From positions 15,690 through 79,689 of the forward strand of contig DASUGK010000149.1 of assembly GCA_036274075.1 (NCBI GenBank): 64,000 nucleotides of DNA, in the 5' to 3' direction. Numbering within the stretch: position 1 is the stretch's first letter; each line of letters opens with the position of its first letter. Both the position numbers and the translations under genes were made by a program. Of the stretch, positions 33,977 to 42,491 are shown one piece after another. Source of the DNA: CADEED01 sp036274075. GTDB lineage: Bacteria; Pseudomonadota; Gammaproteobacteria; Steroidobacterales; Steroidobacteraceae. Below the pieces are notes generated by a model. That model saw only the letters and a list, made by a program, of their open reading frames with translations, did not search any database and had not been told where the DNA came from.

Positions 33977-36514
33977 ATGCAGAACGGGATCCTATCGCGG
34001 GCGATTTCGCTGGCGCTGACGATGTCGGGGAGTGGAGCGGTGCTGGCCCAGCAGGAGACACCGACGAGTGACACCCTCGAAGAGGTGGTGGTGACGGCGC
34101 AGTTCCGCGAACAGAACCTGCAGGAGACGCCGCTCGCCATCACCGCCGTCACCGGCGACATGCTCGAACGGCGCAGCCAGACCGATATCGCCGAGGTCGC
34201 GCGCCAGGCGCCGAACGTCACCCTGGCGGCGCAGAACCAGGAATACGCCTCCGGACTGATCGCCTATATCCGCGGCATCGGCCAGAACGATCCCAATTTC
34301 GCGGTGGAGCCTGGCGTCGGCATCTATGTCGATGACGTCTACCTGCCGACCCTGACCGGATCGCTGCTCGACCTGATGGACGTCGAACGCGTGGAAATCC
34401 TCCGTGGTCCGCAGGGAACCCTGGCGGGCCGCAATTCGATCGGTGGCGCCATCAAGATGTATTCGGTACGCCCGCAGGGCGACGGCTCCGGGTCCTTCCA
34501 GGCAACCTACGGTACCTACGATCGGCTCGACCTGCGCGGCATCTACGACGTCGCGCTTTCAGACACCGTCGCCATGCGCGTCTCGGGCGTCAGCAAGAGC
34601 GAGACGGGCTACATCAAGCGACTCGACTACGCCCTCACGCACCCGGGTACCAACGTGCCGACCCAGGCGCAGGGTCTGAATCCCGTGCTCGGCCACGACG
34701 GCGGTACGGCCATCACGGCCGGCAAGATCGCCTTTCGCTGGCAGCCCAATGACTCGGTCGACATCAACCTGGCTGGCGATTTCACGCGCGAGCGCAATGA
34801 TGCGGGTGTCTCGACATTGCTGTACGCCAATGCGATCGGCCGCATCAACAACGATCCCAATCGGCCGTGGCTCAGGGGTACTGACGGAGAGGGCATACCC
34901 TACAACTGCCAGTTCGTGCCCTCGGGCCAGAACAGCTGCGACACGCTCCAAGGCTACGACCGGCGCTACGTCACGTACGGCACGTTCGCCGATCTATATC
35001 CCGGCGATTCGCAGATGCCTTACAAACCGCTGACATTGAGTCCGCACCGCGACATGGACAACATGGGCGTCGCGCTGACCATCGACTGGCAGATCAATGA
35101 AACGCTGTCGCTGAAGTCGATCACCGCCTATCGCGACTACACCTCCGACTGGTCGTACGACGTCGACGGCGCCCCGCTGACGTCCAACCTGCTCAACCAG
35201 ACCCAGGAGAACGAGCAAATCAGCCAGGAGCTGCGCCTCAATGGCACGGCCGGAATGGTCGACTACACGTTCGGCGCCTTCTATTTCGACTCGGATGGCT
35301 TCTACACCGCACGCGTCGACATCCCGTACGGTGGCCTCGACTTCATCCATGGTCCCGATCCGACGCCCTCGAAGAACCAGGCGCTGTTCGCGAACGCCAC
35401 GTTCAATTTCACCGACGCGTTCCACCTGACGACTGGCATCCGCTATTCCGAGGACGAGAAAGATTACGAGTACCTCCGCCACAACCCGGACTACACCGAC
35501 ATCCAGGGACCTTGCAATTTCTTCCTGGGTAATCCTCCGGGGTTGCTGGGTCCCACGGACGTCGGCAACCAGCCCAACTGCCTGTTGTTCGGTATCAACG
35601 GCACGACTGCGCATTTCGAGAACGACCAGACCGACTGGCGAGTGGCACTCGACTATCGATTCACGGAAGACTTCATGCTGTACGGACAGGCTGCGACCGG
35701 CTATCGCGCCGGCGGCTTCAACGCGCGGCCGTACTTCCCGAGCCAGGCAACACCGCATGTCCCGGAGACCATCCTTTCGTACGAACTCGGCTTCAAGTCC
35801 GACCTGCTCGATGACAAGCTGCGGCTGAACCTGGCTGGGTTCTTCTTCGACTACGAGGACATCGTGCTCCTGTCTACTTTCTGCGCGGACCTTCCCGTGG
35901 GGCAGCAGGTGCCGTGCCTGCGCCCGAGCAACGTCGGGTCCGCCGAGGTCAAGGGCCTCGAGCTCGAAGCGAATTGGTTTGTGACCTCCAACTTCAGCAT
36001 TGATGCCGCATTCAGCTATCTCGATTTTCAATACACCGAGATCAACGAAACTGCGGGCACCGGTGTGGCGATCGACGACATCACGCCCTACACGCCCGAA
36101 GAAAAGGCCAGCATCGGGATGCAGTACGATTTCGACGGAGTCCTGGGTGGCAAGCTTTCCATGCGAGTAGACGCCTCCTACCAGTCGGAGATCTACACTG
36201 AGGCGGGCAACGTGGATGAATTGCTGGTGTCGAGCACCAACCCGCGGGGCGCGCCGTTCAGCCAGCAGGGTGGCGGAGGGCCCATTGCGACCCTGGTGGC
36301 CGACAATCTCATCGACGGCTACACGCTCGCCAATGCGCGCATCTGGTGGCAGTCCGCCGAAGAAGACGGGTGGATGTTTGCCCTGGAGGTGCAGAACCTG
36401 GCCGACAAGTACTACCTGCAGACCAAGGTCAACGACGCCTACGCCGTCGGCCATGTCTACGGCTCGCCGGGTAAGCCGCGTACCTGGGCGATCACCGTGA
36501 AGAAGGACTTCTGA
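33977..36514 (+). CDS. TonB-dependent outer-membrane receptor
   Basis: Receptor of 845 residues. The start MQNGILSRAISLALTM at 33977 follows CAGGGGGGAA. The signal ends VLAQQ, then LEEVVVTAQFREQNLQETPL opens the plug. Other wording is RGIGQNDPNFAVEPGVGIY and LRGPQGTLAGRNSIGGAIK. The barrel ends WAITVKKDF. It is of the same catabolic type as the receptor at 21522 and lacks a signalling extension. The 296-base gap upstream (33681-33976) holds no gene that I can support, and no clear operator. The neighbouring PQQ enzyme suggests a shared substrate. Confidence 0.92.
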   Translation: MQNGILSRAISLALTMSGSGAVLAQQETPTSDTLEEVVVTAQFREQNLQETPLAITAVTGDMLERRSQTDIAEVARQAPNVTLAAQNQEYASGLIAYIRGIGQNDPNFAVEPGVGIYVDDVYLPTLTGSLLDLMDVERVEILRGPQGTLAGRNSIGGAIKMYSVRPQGDGSGSFQATYGTYDRLDLRGIYDVALSDTVAMRVSGVSKSETGYIKRLDYALTHPGTNVPTQAQGLNPVLGHDGGTAITAGKIAFRWQPNDSVDINLAGDFTRERNDAGVSTLLYANAIGRINNDPNRPWLRGTDGEGIPYNCQFVPSGQNSCDTLQGYDRRYVTYGTFADLYPGDSQMPYKPLTLSPHRDMDNMGVALTIDWQINETLSLKSITAYRDYTSDWSYDVDGAPLTSNLLNQTQENEQISQELRLNGTAGMVDYTFGAFYFDSDGFYTARVDIPYGGLDFIHGPDPTPSKNQALFANATFNFTDAFHLTTGIRYSEDEKDYEYLRHNPDYTDIQGPCNFFLGNPPGLLGPTDVGNQPNCLLFGINGTTAHFENDQTDWRVALDYRFTEDFMLYGQAATGYRAGGFNARPYFPSQATPHVPETILSYELGFKSDLLDDKLRLNLAGFFFDYEDIVLLSTFCADLPVGQQVPCLRPSNVGSAEVKGLELEANWFVTSNFSIDAAFSYLDFQYTEINETAGTGVAIDDITPYTPEEKASIGMQYDFDGVLGGKLSMRVDASYQSEIYTEAGNVDELLVSSTNPRGAPFSQQGGGGPIATLVADNLIDGYTLANARIWWQSAEEDGWMFALEVQNLADKYYLQTKVNDAYAVGHVYGSPGKPRTWAITVKKDF

Positions 36515-36543
36515 CGGGGATTCCTGGTCAAGGTGAAGATGGT

Positions 36544-36577
36544 GGGGCGGTCTCGTGCCGCCCCTCTTTTTATTTTG
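36544..36577 (+). terminator. Rho-independent terminator after the second TonB receptor
   Basis: Stem GGGGCGG/CCGCCCC (36544-36550 and 36558-36564) with loop TCTCGTG is followed by TCTTTTTATTTT. Confidence 0.8.
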
Positions 36578-36649
36578 CGGCTGCGATCGTCCGCGGTTAA
36601 CCCCACCGGGCGGCGAGAGGCGTTGACCAGCGAACCACGGGAGGTTCGC

Positions 36650-37417
36650 ATGAAAATCCATTCAATCGCCGGATTCGCCGGTGCAATGCTCGTGATGGGA
36701 TTCCTGGGAGGTTGCGCCAGCTACATGACGCCTGGTGGCGGTGTGTCGATCCCCGAGATCACCACGCCCAATGTCGCCGATGCCATGTCGCGCCAGCCCG
36801 CTGCGGTCTTCCCGGCCCGGCTCGCGGTCGTGCGCGTGCAAGGCGCGGGCTACGAGTCGTATTCGAATCGCGGCTACGGCCGCGGCAGGTACAGCGTCAT
36901 CACCAACCGCGACATAGAGACCGAGGCGGATTTCACGCGCCTCGCGGCCATGCCCGAGGTGAGCGCGGTGGGCCCGGTCAATCGCCTGCTGCTACCGGAG
37001 ACATTGAACAGCTCCGATGACCTGCGCGTCGCCGCGGCGCAACTGCAGGCCGACATCGTGATGCTGTACACCATCGACACCTCCTTCCGTACCGACACCC
37101 AGCAGATAGGCCCGATGCAACTCGTGTCGCTGGGCTTCTTCCCCAACAAGAAGGCCAAGGTCTCCAGCACCTGCGCCGTGGCCTTCATCGACACGCGCAC
37201 CGGCTATGTCTACGGCGTCGCCGAGTCGACGGCCAACGAGGAGCAGCGCTCCGACCTGTGGAACAAGGAAGAGGCCATCGAGAAGGCACGTGCCAAGGCC
37301 GAACGCACCGCCTTCGCGCAGGCGTTGGGCGACGTCGAGAAACTGTGGGCACAAATCGCCGCGCGCGCCACCGCCAATCGCGGCGCAGGCGGCGGCGCAC
37401 CCCCCGCATCCCCCTAA
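36650..37417 (+). CDS. Predicted lipoprotein of unknown function
   Basis: Protein of 255 residues. The start at 36650 follows GGGAGGTTCGC. MKIHSIAGFAGAMLVMGFLG then GCASY is a lipoprotein signal with the lipid Cys at residue 22. The mature part has a CsgG/LpoB-like feel (RLAVVRVQGAGYES, ADIVMLYTIDTSF, AVAFIDTRTGYVYG). An Ala/Lys-rich amphipathic helix follows (about 205-245). No function is known to me. It stands alone after a terminator. Confidence 0.75.
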   Translation: MKIHSIAGFAGAMLVMGFLGGCASYMTPGGGVSIPEITTPNVADAMSRQPAAVFPARLAVVRVQGAGYESYSNRGYGRGRYSVITNRDIETEADFTRLAAMPEVSAVGPVNRLLLPETLNSSDDLRVAAAQLQADIVMLYTIDTSFRTDTQQIGPMQLVSLGFFPNKKAKVSSTCAVAFIDTRTGYVYGVAESTANEEQRSDLWNKEEAIEKARAKAERTAFAQALGDVEKLWAQIAARATANRGAGGGAPPASP

Positions 37418-37489
37418 CCCCGAAAAGTGGTGTCAGGCCGGGGTTGGCGGTACCGGATATAAAAGTGTCCGGCGCCGTCCCTGGACGGG

Positions 37490-38962
37490 TCAGCCCGCAG
37501 CGCGTGCCGCAGCCGGCACCCAGCAGCCATGCACCTGCTGGAAGATCTTGAACGGCATGCGCACCGTGGCGATCGGACCCTCGGCCAGCCGCTGCGCATC
37601 AACGATCACCAGGTCGCTGCGGCGTTCGATTTCACGGTCGACGACGCCAACCAGGTAGCCATCGCCCTCGGGTGCATTGGCCGAGCGCGGCACGAAGCAG
37701 CATTCCTGCACGCTCGAATCGCCGCCCGCCACGAACGACTGGGTGCGCCGCTGCGGATGATCGAAGCGCGTCCAGGCGTTGTAGCCGCGGAATGGCGAAC
37801 CGGCCAGGCGCGGATCCACCGGCTGCGACGCATCGAGGCAGCGCATGAACGCCACCGTGTAGGGCAGGGTGTGATAGCGATCGTCCTGCCGCGAGAGCAC
37901 GCCGTTGTCCGGATACAGCACTTCCATCTCGTAGCCGGGCCGCGATGCCTGCGCGAGATCCACCGACAGTCGCGTGATGTGTCCCTGCGCCGCGATGGGA
38001 TCGTAGGGACTTCCGTCGGTCTGCGGTATGAACGGAAACTGGTTCTTGAGACCCATGTCCATGTCGACGTACACGCGGTCACCGTCGGTGAAGCAGCCGG
38101 TGGTATGCGTGGCGCAGCGCTCCGGGCCCTTGAACCAGCGCAGGTCCTTGCCGTCGCCGCCGCGGCGCATGACGCCAAACCAGGTAGGCCGTGAAGAGTC
38201 CCACGAAAAGTGGATGCGGCCCTGCTTCATGCCCTCGACGTCGACGATCATCGGCGTGACGAGGAAGCACACGTGTTTTTGCGTCACCGCGAAGTCGTGG
38301 ATCATTCCGGCGTACGGGACCTTGATCCAGGTCTCGTCCGTGATGCGGCCTTCGCGCGAGATCGTGATCACTGCGACGTCGGTGCTGCCTTCGCCGCTCG
38401 CCTCGTAACCGAAGGCGAGCAGCTCGCCGGTTTCGGAATCGATCTTGGGGTGCGCGGTGAAGGTGAGGCTCTTCAGCTTGCCGCCGAAGGTGTAGTAATC
38501 GTCCACGGTCTCGAGCGTGTCCGGGTTCAGTTCGACCGGCGGGCTGTCTTCCTTCAGCGCGAACAACTTCCCGTGATGGAACAGCGGCGTGGTGTTGGCG
38601 GTGCCGCGGCTGAGACCTTTCACCCGCGGATCGTCGCCGCGCGGATTGCGATACGTGCCGAACAGCGACTCGCGCGCCGCGGCCTGCGCCATGTAGCGCT
38701 GCGTGCGCACGAAGCGGCTCTTGTAGTCGACGTGCCCGTCCTGGAACCGGAACATGCCGATGTGGCCCTCGCCGTCGAGCGGGATGTTCGGCAGCCGCGG
38801 CGGGTACTGGAAGTCCGGCCCGACGCGGTAGAACGTGCCGTTGATTTCGGGCGGTAGTTTGCCCTCGACCTCGCAATCCACGAGATCGATCTCGGCGCGC
38901 ACTGGCGCGAAGGGACCGCTGGCCATAGGTCCCGTGAAACGCGGTGGTGGGCTGTGCGCCAT
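37490..38962 (-). CDS. Carotenoid-cleavage/lignostilbene dioxygenase family enzyme
   Basis: Non-haem iron dioxygenase of 490 residues that cleaves a C=C double bond, either of carotenoids or of stilbenes such as lignostilbene. The four iron-binding His lie in FTAHPKID, GMIHDFAVT, CATHTTGCF and QQVHGCWVP, near residues 171, 222, 286 and 478, the usual spacing. The start MAHSPPPRFTGPM at 38962 is 11 bases after the MFS stop, so both form one leftward operon. With lig, C1 and GMC genes close by, a stilbene substrate is more likely than a carotenoid; this is inference. Confidence 0.87.
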   Translation of the reverse strand: MAHSPPPRFTGPMASGPFAPVRAEIDLVDCEVEGKLPPEINGTFYRVGPDFQYPPRLPNIPLDGEGHIGMFRFQDGHVDYKSRFVRTQRYMAQAAARESLFGTYRNPRGDDPRVKGLSRGTANTTPLFHHGKLFALKEDSPPVELNPDTLETVDDYYTFGGKLKSLTFTAHPKIDSETGELLAFGYEASGEGSTDVAVITISREGRITDETWIKVPYAGMIHDFAVTQKHVCFLVTPMIVDVEGMKQGRIHFSWDSSRPTWFGVMRRGGDGKDLRWFKGPERCATHTTGCFTDGDRVYVDMDMGLKNQFPFIPQTDGSPYDPIAAQGHITRLSVDLAQASRPGYEMEVLYPDNGVLSRQDDRYHTLPYTVAFMRCLDASQPVDPRLAGSPFRGYNAWTRFDHPQRRTQSFVAGGDSSVQECCFVPRSANAPEGDGYLVGVVDREIERRSDLVIVDAQRLAEGPIATVRMPFKIFQQVHGCWVPAAARAAG

Positions 38963-38973
38963 GAAAGTGTCCT

Positions 38974-40362
38974 TCAGCCCTGCGCGCGAACTCGCTGGTA
39001 CAACTCGCCATACGCGCGCAGTCCCTTCCAGAACACGAATACGGCGAGCGGGCCGAGCACGGCGTGCGTGAGTGCGAGCGAATAACGCAGCTTGCCGGGA
39101 TCGTCGAACCCATACGTGGTGATGGCGCTCACGACCATCGGTCCGAGGGCGCTGCCCATGGTGAACATGAACAGGAACGTGGCCGTGATCTTGGCGCGCA
39201 TGTGGTTGGGCACGGTGGATTGGAACGCGGCGTTCTGGGGGCCGGTGCCGATGGCCATGATGCTGGTGTTGATCGACGCCAGCACCAGCGCCATCCATGG
39301 ATTCGGTACCAGCGCGAACGAAACAGCGAACGGAATGTGCGCCAGCGAGGCCCAGATGACCACGCGCTGGTTGGCATCCGCGATGCCACGCTTGGCGAGG
39401 CGTTCGGCCAGCCAGCCACCGAAAACGAGGCCCGCGGGAGCGAGCACCAGCAGGAACCAGCCCTGGTATACCCCGAAGTCTCCCGGACCCCAGCCATGCG
39501 TGCGCTGGTAGAACGGCGCCATCCAGAACGAATTGCCGACCAGCGCGATGCAGTTGATCAGGAGCCCGAAGTACATCGGTATGAATGCCCGGCTGTTCCC
39601 GGAGAGATAGCGGATCACGTCGCCGTACGAGAACGCGCCCCGCAACGAGTTCGGGGCATTTCCCGAGCGCGTGCCGCGGCGCCTGGGCTCGAGCACCGTG
39701 AACCACACCAGAAGTCCGAGCATGAGATCGGGGACCGCCAGGATCAGGAACACCACCTGCCAGGAGCGCAAGGTGCCGAAGAAGGGCAGCGTGTACTCCG
39801 GTGTGGCCAGCGATCGCAGCAAGTAGCCGCCGACGAGGTAGGAGAGGCCGACGGCGAACATGAAGCCGATGTTCATCGTCGCCATCGCCTTGGGCAGCTT
39901 CGCCGGGGGAAAGGTGTCGGCGAGCAACGAGAACGTCGCCGGCCCGTTGCCCGCGCCGCCGACGCCGCCGACCAGGCGCACCACCAGCAAGGCCATCGCC
40001 GCGATGACCATCGCGCTCGCGACATTGCACAGCCCCAGGATGACCAGGCCGATTCCGATGATGAGACGGCGGCTGAAGAAATCCGCCAGCGGGCTCACGA
40101 ACAGGCTGGCGACGGCGAGCACGAATCCGCCGGCGCCGCCGAATATCAGCGCCACCTGGAAATCCGTGAGGCGCAGGTCGTTCTTGATGGGCTCGATCAT
40201 GAGCGCCAGGATGAACTGGTTGCCGAACAGCGTGAAAACGGTGAGCCCGAAGATGGCTACCGCGTACCACGCGCGCGCGGCGCTCGGCCAGGGCTCGCTC
40301 GCGCCCGCGGCCGGTGGGATGACGCCCGTGTCGGGTGCAGGCGCAAGTTGCGGTTGCGGCAT
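38974..40362 (-). CDS. MFS transporter
   Basis: Major facilitator of 462 residues and about 12 membrane spans. It starts MPQPQLAPAPDTG at 40362, where the long upstream frame loses sense. Family marks are the loop SPLADFFSRRLIIGIG after span 2-3 and GGWLAERLAKRG in the second half. It is paralogous to the MFS at 55672, sharing ARAWYA, RRLIIGIG, GGWLAER and ALRYSLA-like segments. Likely an importer of the substrate of the dioxygenase encoded downstream. Confidence 0.88.
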   Translation of the reverse strand: MPQPQLAPAPDTGVIPPAAGASEPWPSAARAWYAVAIFGLTVFTLFGNQFILALMIEPIKNDLRLTDFQVALIFGGAGGFVLAVASLFVSPLADFFSRRLIIGIGLVILGLCNVASAMVIAAMALLVVRLVGGVGGAGNGPATFSLLADTFPPAKLPKAMATMNIGFMFAVGLSYLVGGYLLRSLATPEYTLPFFGTLRSWQVVFLILAVPDLMLGLLVWFTVLEPRRRGTRSGNAPNSLRGAFSYGDVIRYLSGNSRAFIPMYFGLLINCIALVGNSFWMAPFYQRTHGWGPGDFGVYQGWFLLVLAPAGLVFGGWLAERLAKRGIADANQRVVIWASLAHIPFAVSFALVPNPWMALVLASINTSIMAIGTGPQNAAFQSTVPNHMRAKITATFLFMFTMGSALGPMVVSAITTYGFDDPGKLRYSLALTHAVLGPLAVFVFWKGLRAYGELYQRVRAQG

Positions 40363-40452
40363 GAATGACCCCCCGGCCGAATCGTAGCCATAACGACGCG
40401 CGATTTGTGTGCGCTCGCAATCGAGTTTCTTTTCCCCGCTGATGCGTTGCGT

Positions 40453-40473
40453 TGCGGATAGCTCACATCCGCA
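40453..40473. promoter_or_regulatory. Hairpin in the leader of the one-carbon gene block
   Basis: TGCGGAT/ATCCGCA are perfect 7-base arms around AGCTCAC, about 80 bases before the GTG of the MTHFR-like gene and in the 192-base divergent gap with the MFS gene. I could not match it to a known SAM or SAH riboswitch, so its role is open. Confidence 0.3.
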
Positions 40474-40554
40474 CAAGCAATTTCTGCGCGTGCACGCGGA
40501 CCGCTAATTTGCACGCCGGTTTCAGCCACCGCCACGCGGCGAAGAGTCAGAACG

Positions 40555-41481
40555 GTGAATGCAGTGATCGAGACGCTTCCCAGGGCGGACCTCCGCCAGC
40601 AGCTGCGGGATTTCGTCGCAGCCGGATCGACCGAGGTGACTCCGCACGACGAAAAATATCTCGACGACATGGCGCGCATCCTGCCCGCGGGATTCCCGGT
40701 GTACGTGGCGAATACGCCGAAGACCTCGCCCGACGAGGTGGTGCGGGTTGCGCTGCGTCTCCAGGAGCTGGGACTGAAGGCCTCGCCACATGTGATTGCG
40801 CGGCGGGTCGTCGATGCCAACCGCCTGCGTGAGCGGTTGCGCATACTCGCCGCGGCCGGCGTGCAGCAGGTGCTGCTGGTGGCGGGCGACATCGCCATTC
40901 CGAACCCGGCCTTCACCAGCACCGTCGAGTTGCTCGAGAGCGGGGTGGTCCAGGACGCCGGGATCCGGCGCGTCGGTATCGCCGGCCATCCGGAAGGCCA
41001 CCCGGCGGTCGCCGATGACATCCTGTGGCAGGCGCTGGACCGCAAGCAGGCTATCGGCCGCGCCACCGGCCTGACCATGCACATCGCCACCCAATTTGGC
41101 TTCGACGCCCGGTCCCTCACGACCTTTGAAGAAGGCCTGGCTGCACGCGGTATTTCCCTGCCCATCCACGCGGGCGTGGCGGGGCCGACACCTTTCACCA
41201 AGCTGCTCAAGTACGCAGCGCATTGCGGCGTAGGCGCTTCCCTTAAAGCGGTAGCCGGAAACACCTTATCTCTCAGCCGGTTACCCCATCTTGTTACGCG
41301 ATCCGATGAAATGCTGATCGGCGCCTACAGGGCCAAGCAAGCAAGGCCCGATTCGCGTATCTTTGCGCCCCATTTCTTTGCGTTCGGCGGCGTTCTGGAG
41401 ACGGCGCGCTGGCTCCGGGCGGTCATGGAAGGCTCCTTTGAGCTCGATGCGGCTGAAAGGGGGTTTGTCATCAAAACCTGA
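40555..41481 (+). CDS. Methylenetetrahydrofolate reductase-like protein
   Basis: TIM-barrel protein of 308 residues in the MTHFR superfamily. The start is the GTG at 40555 (VNAVIETLPRADL). The putative catalytic Glu lies in GSTEVTPHDEKY, and the flavin/substrate region is QQVLLVAGDIAIPNP. It diverges clearly from the second, canonical MetF at 52555. It opens the one-carbon block, 8 bases before the PfkB kinase. It may act on methyl- or methylene-THF in the oxidising direction. The last ~230 bases use more A/T-rich codons (TTA, CTT, TTT) than the rest. Confidence 0.78.
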   Translation: MNAVIETLPRADLRQQLRDFVAAGSTEVTPHDEKYLDDMARILPAGFPVYVANTPKTSPDEVVRVALRLQELGLKASPHVIARRVVDANRLRERLRILAAAGVQQVLLVAGDIAIPNPAFTSTVELLESGVVQDAGIRRVGIAGHPEGHPAVADDILWQALDRKQAIGRATGLTMHIATQFGFDARSLTTFEEGLAARGISLPIHAGVAGPTPFTKLLKYAAHCGVGASLKAVAGNTLSLSRLPHLVTRSDEMLIGAYRAKQARPDSRIFAPHFFAFGGVLETARWLRAVMEGSFELDAAERGFVIKT

Positions 41482-41489
41482 GAAGGTGC

Positions 41490-42452
41490 ATGGCGGGTAA
41501 GGAAGAGAAGAGCGCACTCATCTGCGGATCGGTGGCCTACGACACGATCATGGTGTTCCCGGATCGTTTCCGGCAGCACATCCTCCCCGACAAGCTCCAC
41601 ATGCTGAACGTGGCCTTCCTGGTGCCGCAGATGCGGCGCGAGTTCGGAGGCTGCGCGGGCAACATCGCTTACAACCTCAGGCTTCTCGGTGAAACCGGCT
41701 ATCCCATGGGCGGAGTCGGCACCGATTTCCAGCCGTACCGCGAGTGGATGAAGAAGGTGGGACTGTCCGAGAAGTATCTCGTGCACATCCCCGACGAGCA
41801 TTGCGCCCAGGCCTTCATCACCACCGATCTCGACGCCAACCAGATCACGGCCTTCCATCCGGGGGCCATGAATCACTCGCACCGAATCAAGGTGCCGGCG
41901 CATGACGGTATAACCATCGGTGTTATCGCCCCCGACAGCCGCGAGGGCATGCTGCAGCACGCCGAGCAGTTCAAGGCAGCCAACATCCCATTCATTTTCG
42001 ACCCGGGACAGGCCATGCCCCTGTTCGAAGGTAAGGATTTCCGACAATTCATCGAGATGGCGGACTGGGTGGCAGTCAACGACTACGAGTGGGCGCTGCT
42101 GCAGGAGCGCACGGGCTGGACGGCGGCTGACGTCAGCCAGCTCGTGAAGGCGCTGATCATCACGCGCGGTGCGGAGGGCTCGGTGATCCACGCCGACGGC
42201 CGCATCTACCACATTCCCTGTGCGCCGGCGCGCGAAGTCGTCGATCCCACCGGCTGCGGTGATGCGTACCGCGCAGGACTGATACACGGCATTCTTCGCG
42301 GCCTCGACTGGGAAACCACGGGCCGCATCGCCTCGCTGATGGGTGCGATCAAGATCGCCGTGCGCGGTACGCAAAACCACACTTTCACGAAGACCGAGTT
42401 CGCGGAACAGTACCGCGCGGCATTTGGCGAACCCATGCGGGCGGCGAGCTGA
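41490..42452 (+). CDS. PfkB-family kinase, probably adenosine kinase
   Basis: Ribokinase-fold kinase of 320 residues. The substrate-binding region EFGGCAGNIAYNLRLLG and the C-terminal anion hole DPTGCGDAYRAG with the catalytic Asp are clear. The context of metK and ahcY points to adenosine kinase: AhcY releases adenosine from SAH, and this enzyme would convert it to AMP and keep the hydrolase reaction moving. The start at 41490 follows GAGAAGGTGC. Confidence 0.82.
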   Translation: MAGKEEKSALICGSVAYDTIMVFPDRFRQHILPDKLHMLNVAFLVPQMRREFGGCAGNIAYNLRLLGETGYPMGGVGTDFQPYREWMKKVGLSEKYLVHIPDEHCAQAFITTDLDANQITAFHPGAMNHSHRIKVPAHDGITIGVIAPDSREGMLQHAEQFKAANIPFIFDPGQAMPLFEGKDFRQFIEMADWVAVNDYEWALLQERTGWTAADVSQLVKALIITRGAEGSVIHADGRIYHIPCAPAREVVDPTGCGDAYRAGLIHGILRGLDWETTGRIASLMGAIKIAVRGTQNHTFTKTEFAEQYRAAFGEPMRAAS

Positions 42453-42491
42453 CAAGGCCGCGCGCAGGATAATTTAAGGAACGAGGAACGT

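Noticed and set aside
34994..36661. 555-codon minus-strand open frame inside the second TonB receptor
   Set aside because: Same reason: antisense to a canonical receptor, and it runs over its terminator.
37490..40420. A 976-codon frame joining the dioxygenase with upstream sequence
   Set aside because: The part upstream of 38962 is the MFS gene read in the wrong frame; not a fusion protein.
40363..40554. Possible SAM-type riboswitch before the C1 block
   Set aside because: Only a 7-base hairpin was seen; no core of SAM-I to SAM-V or SAH classes could be matched by eye.
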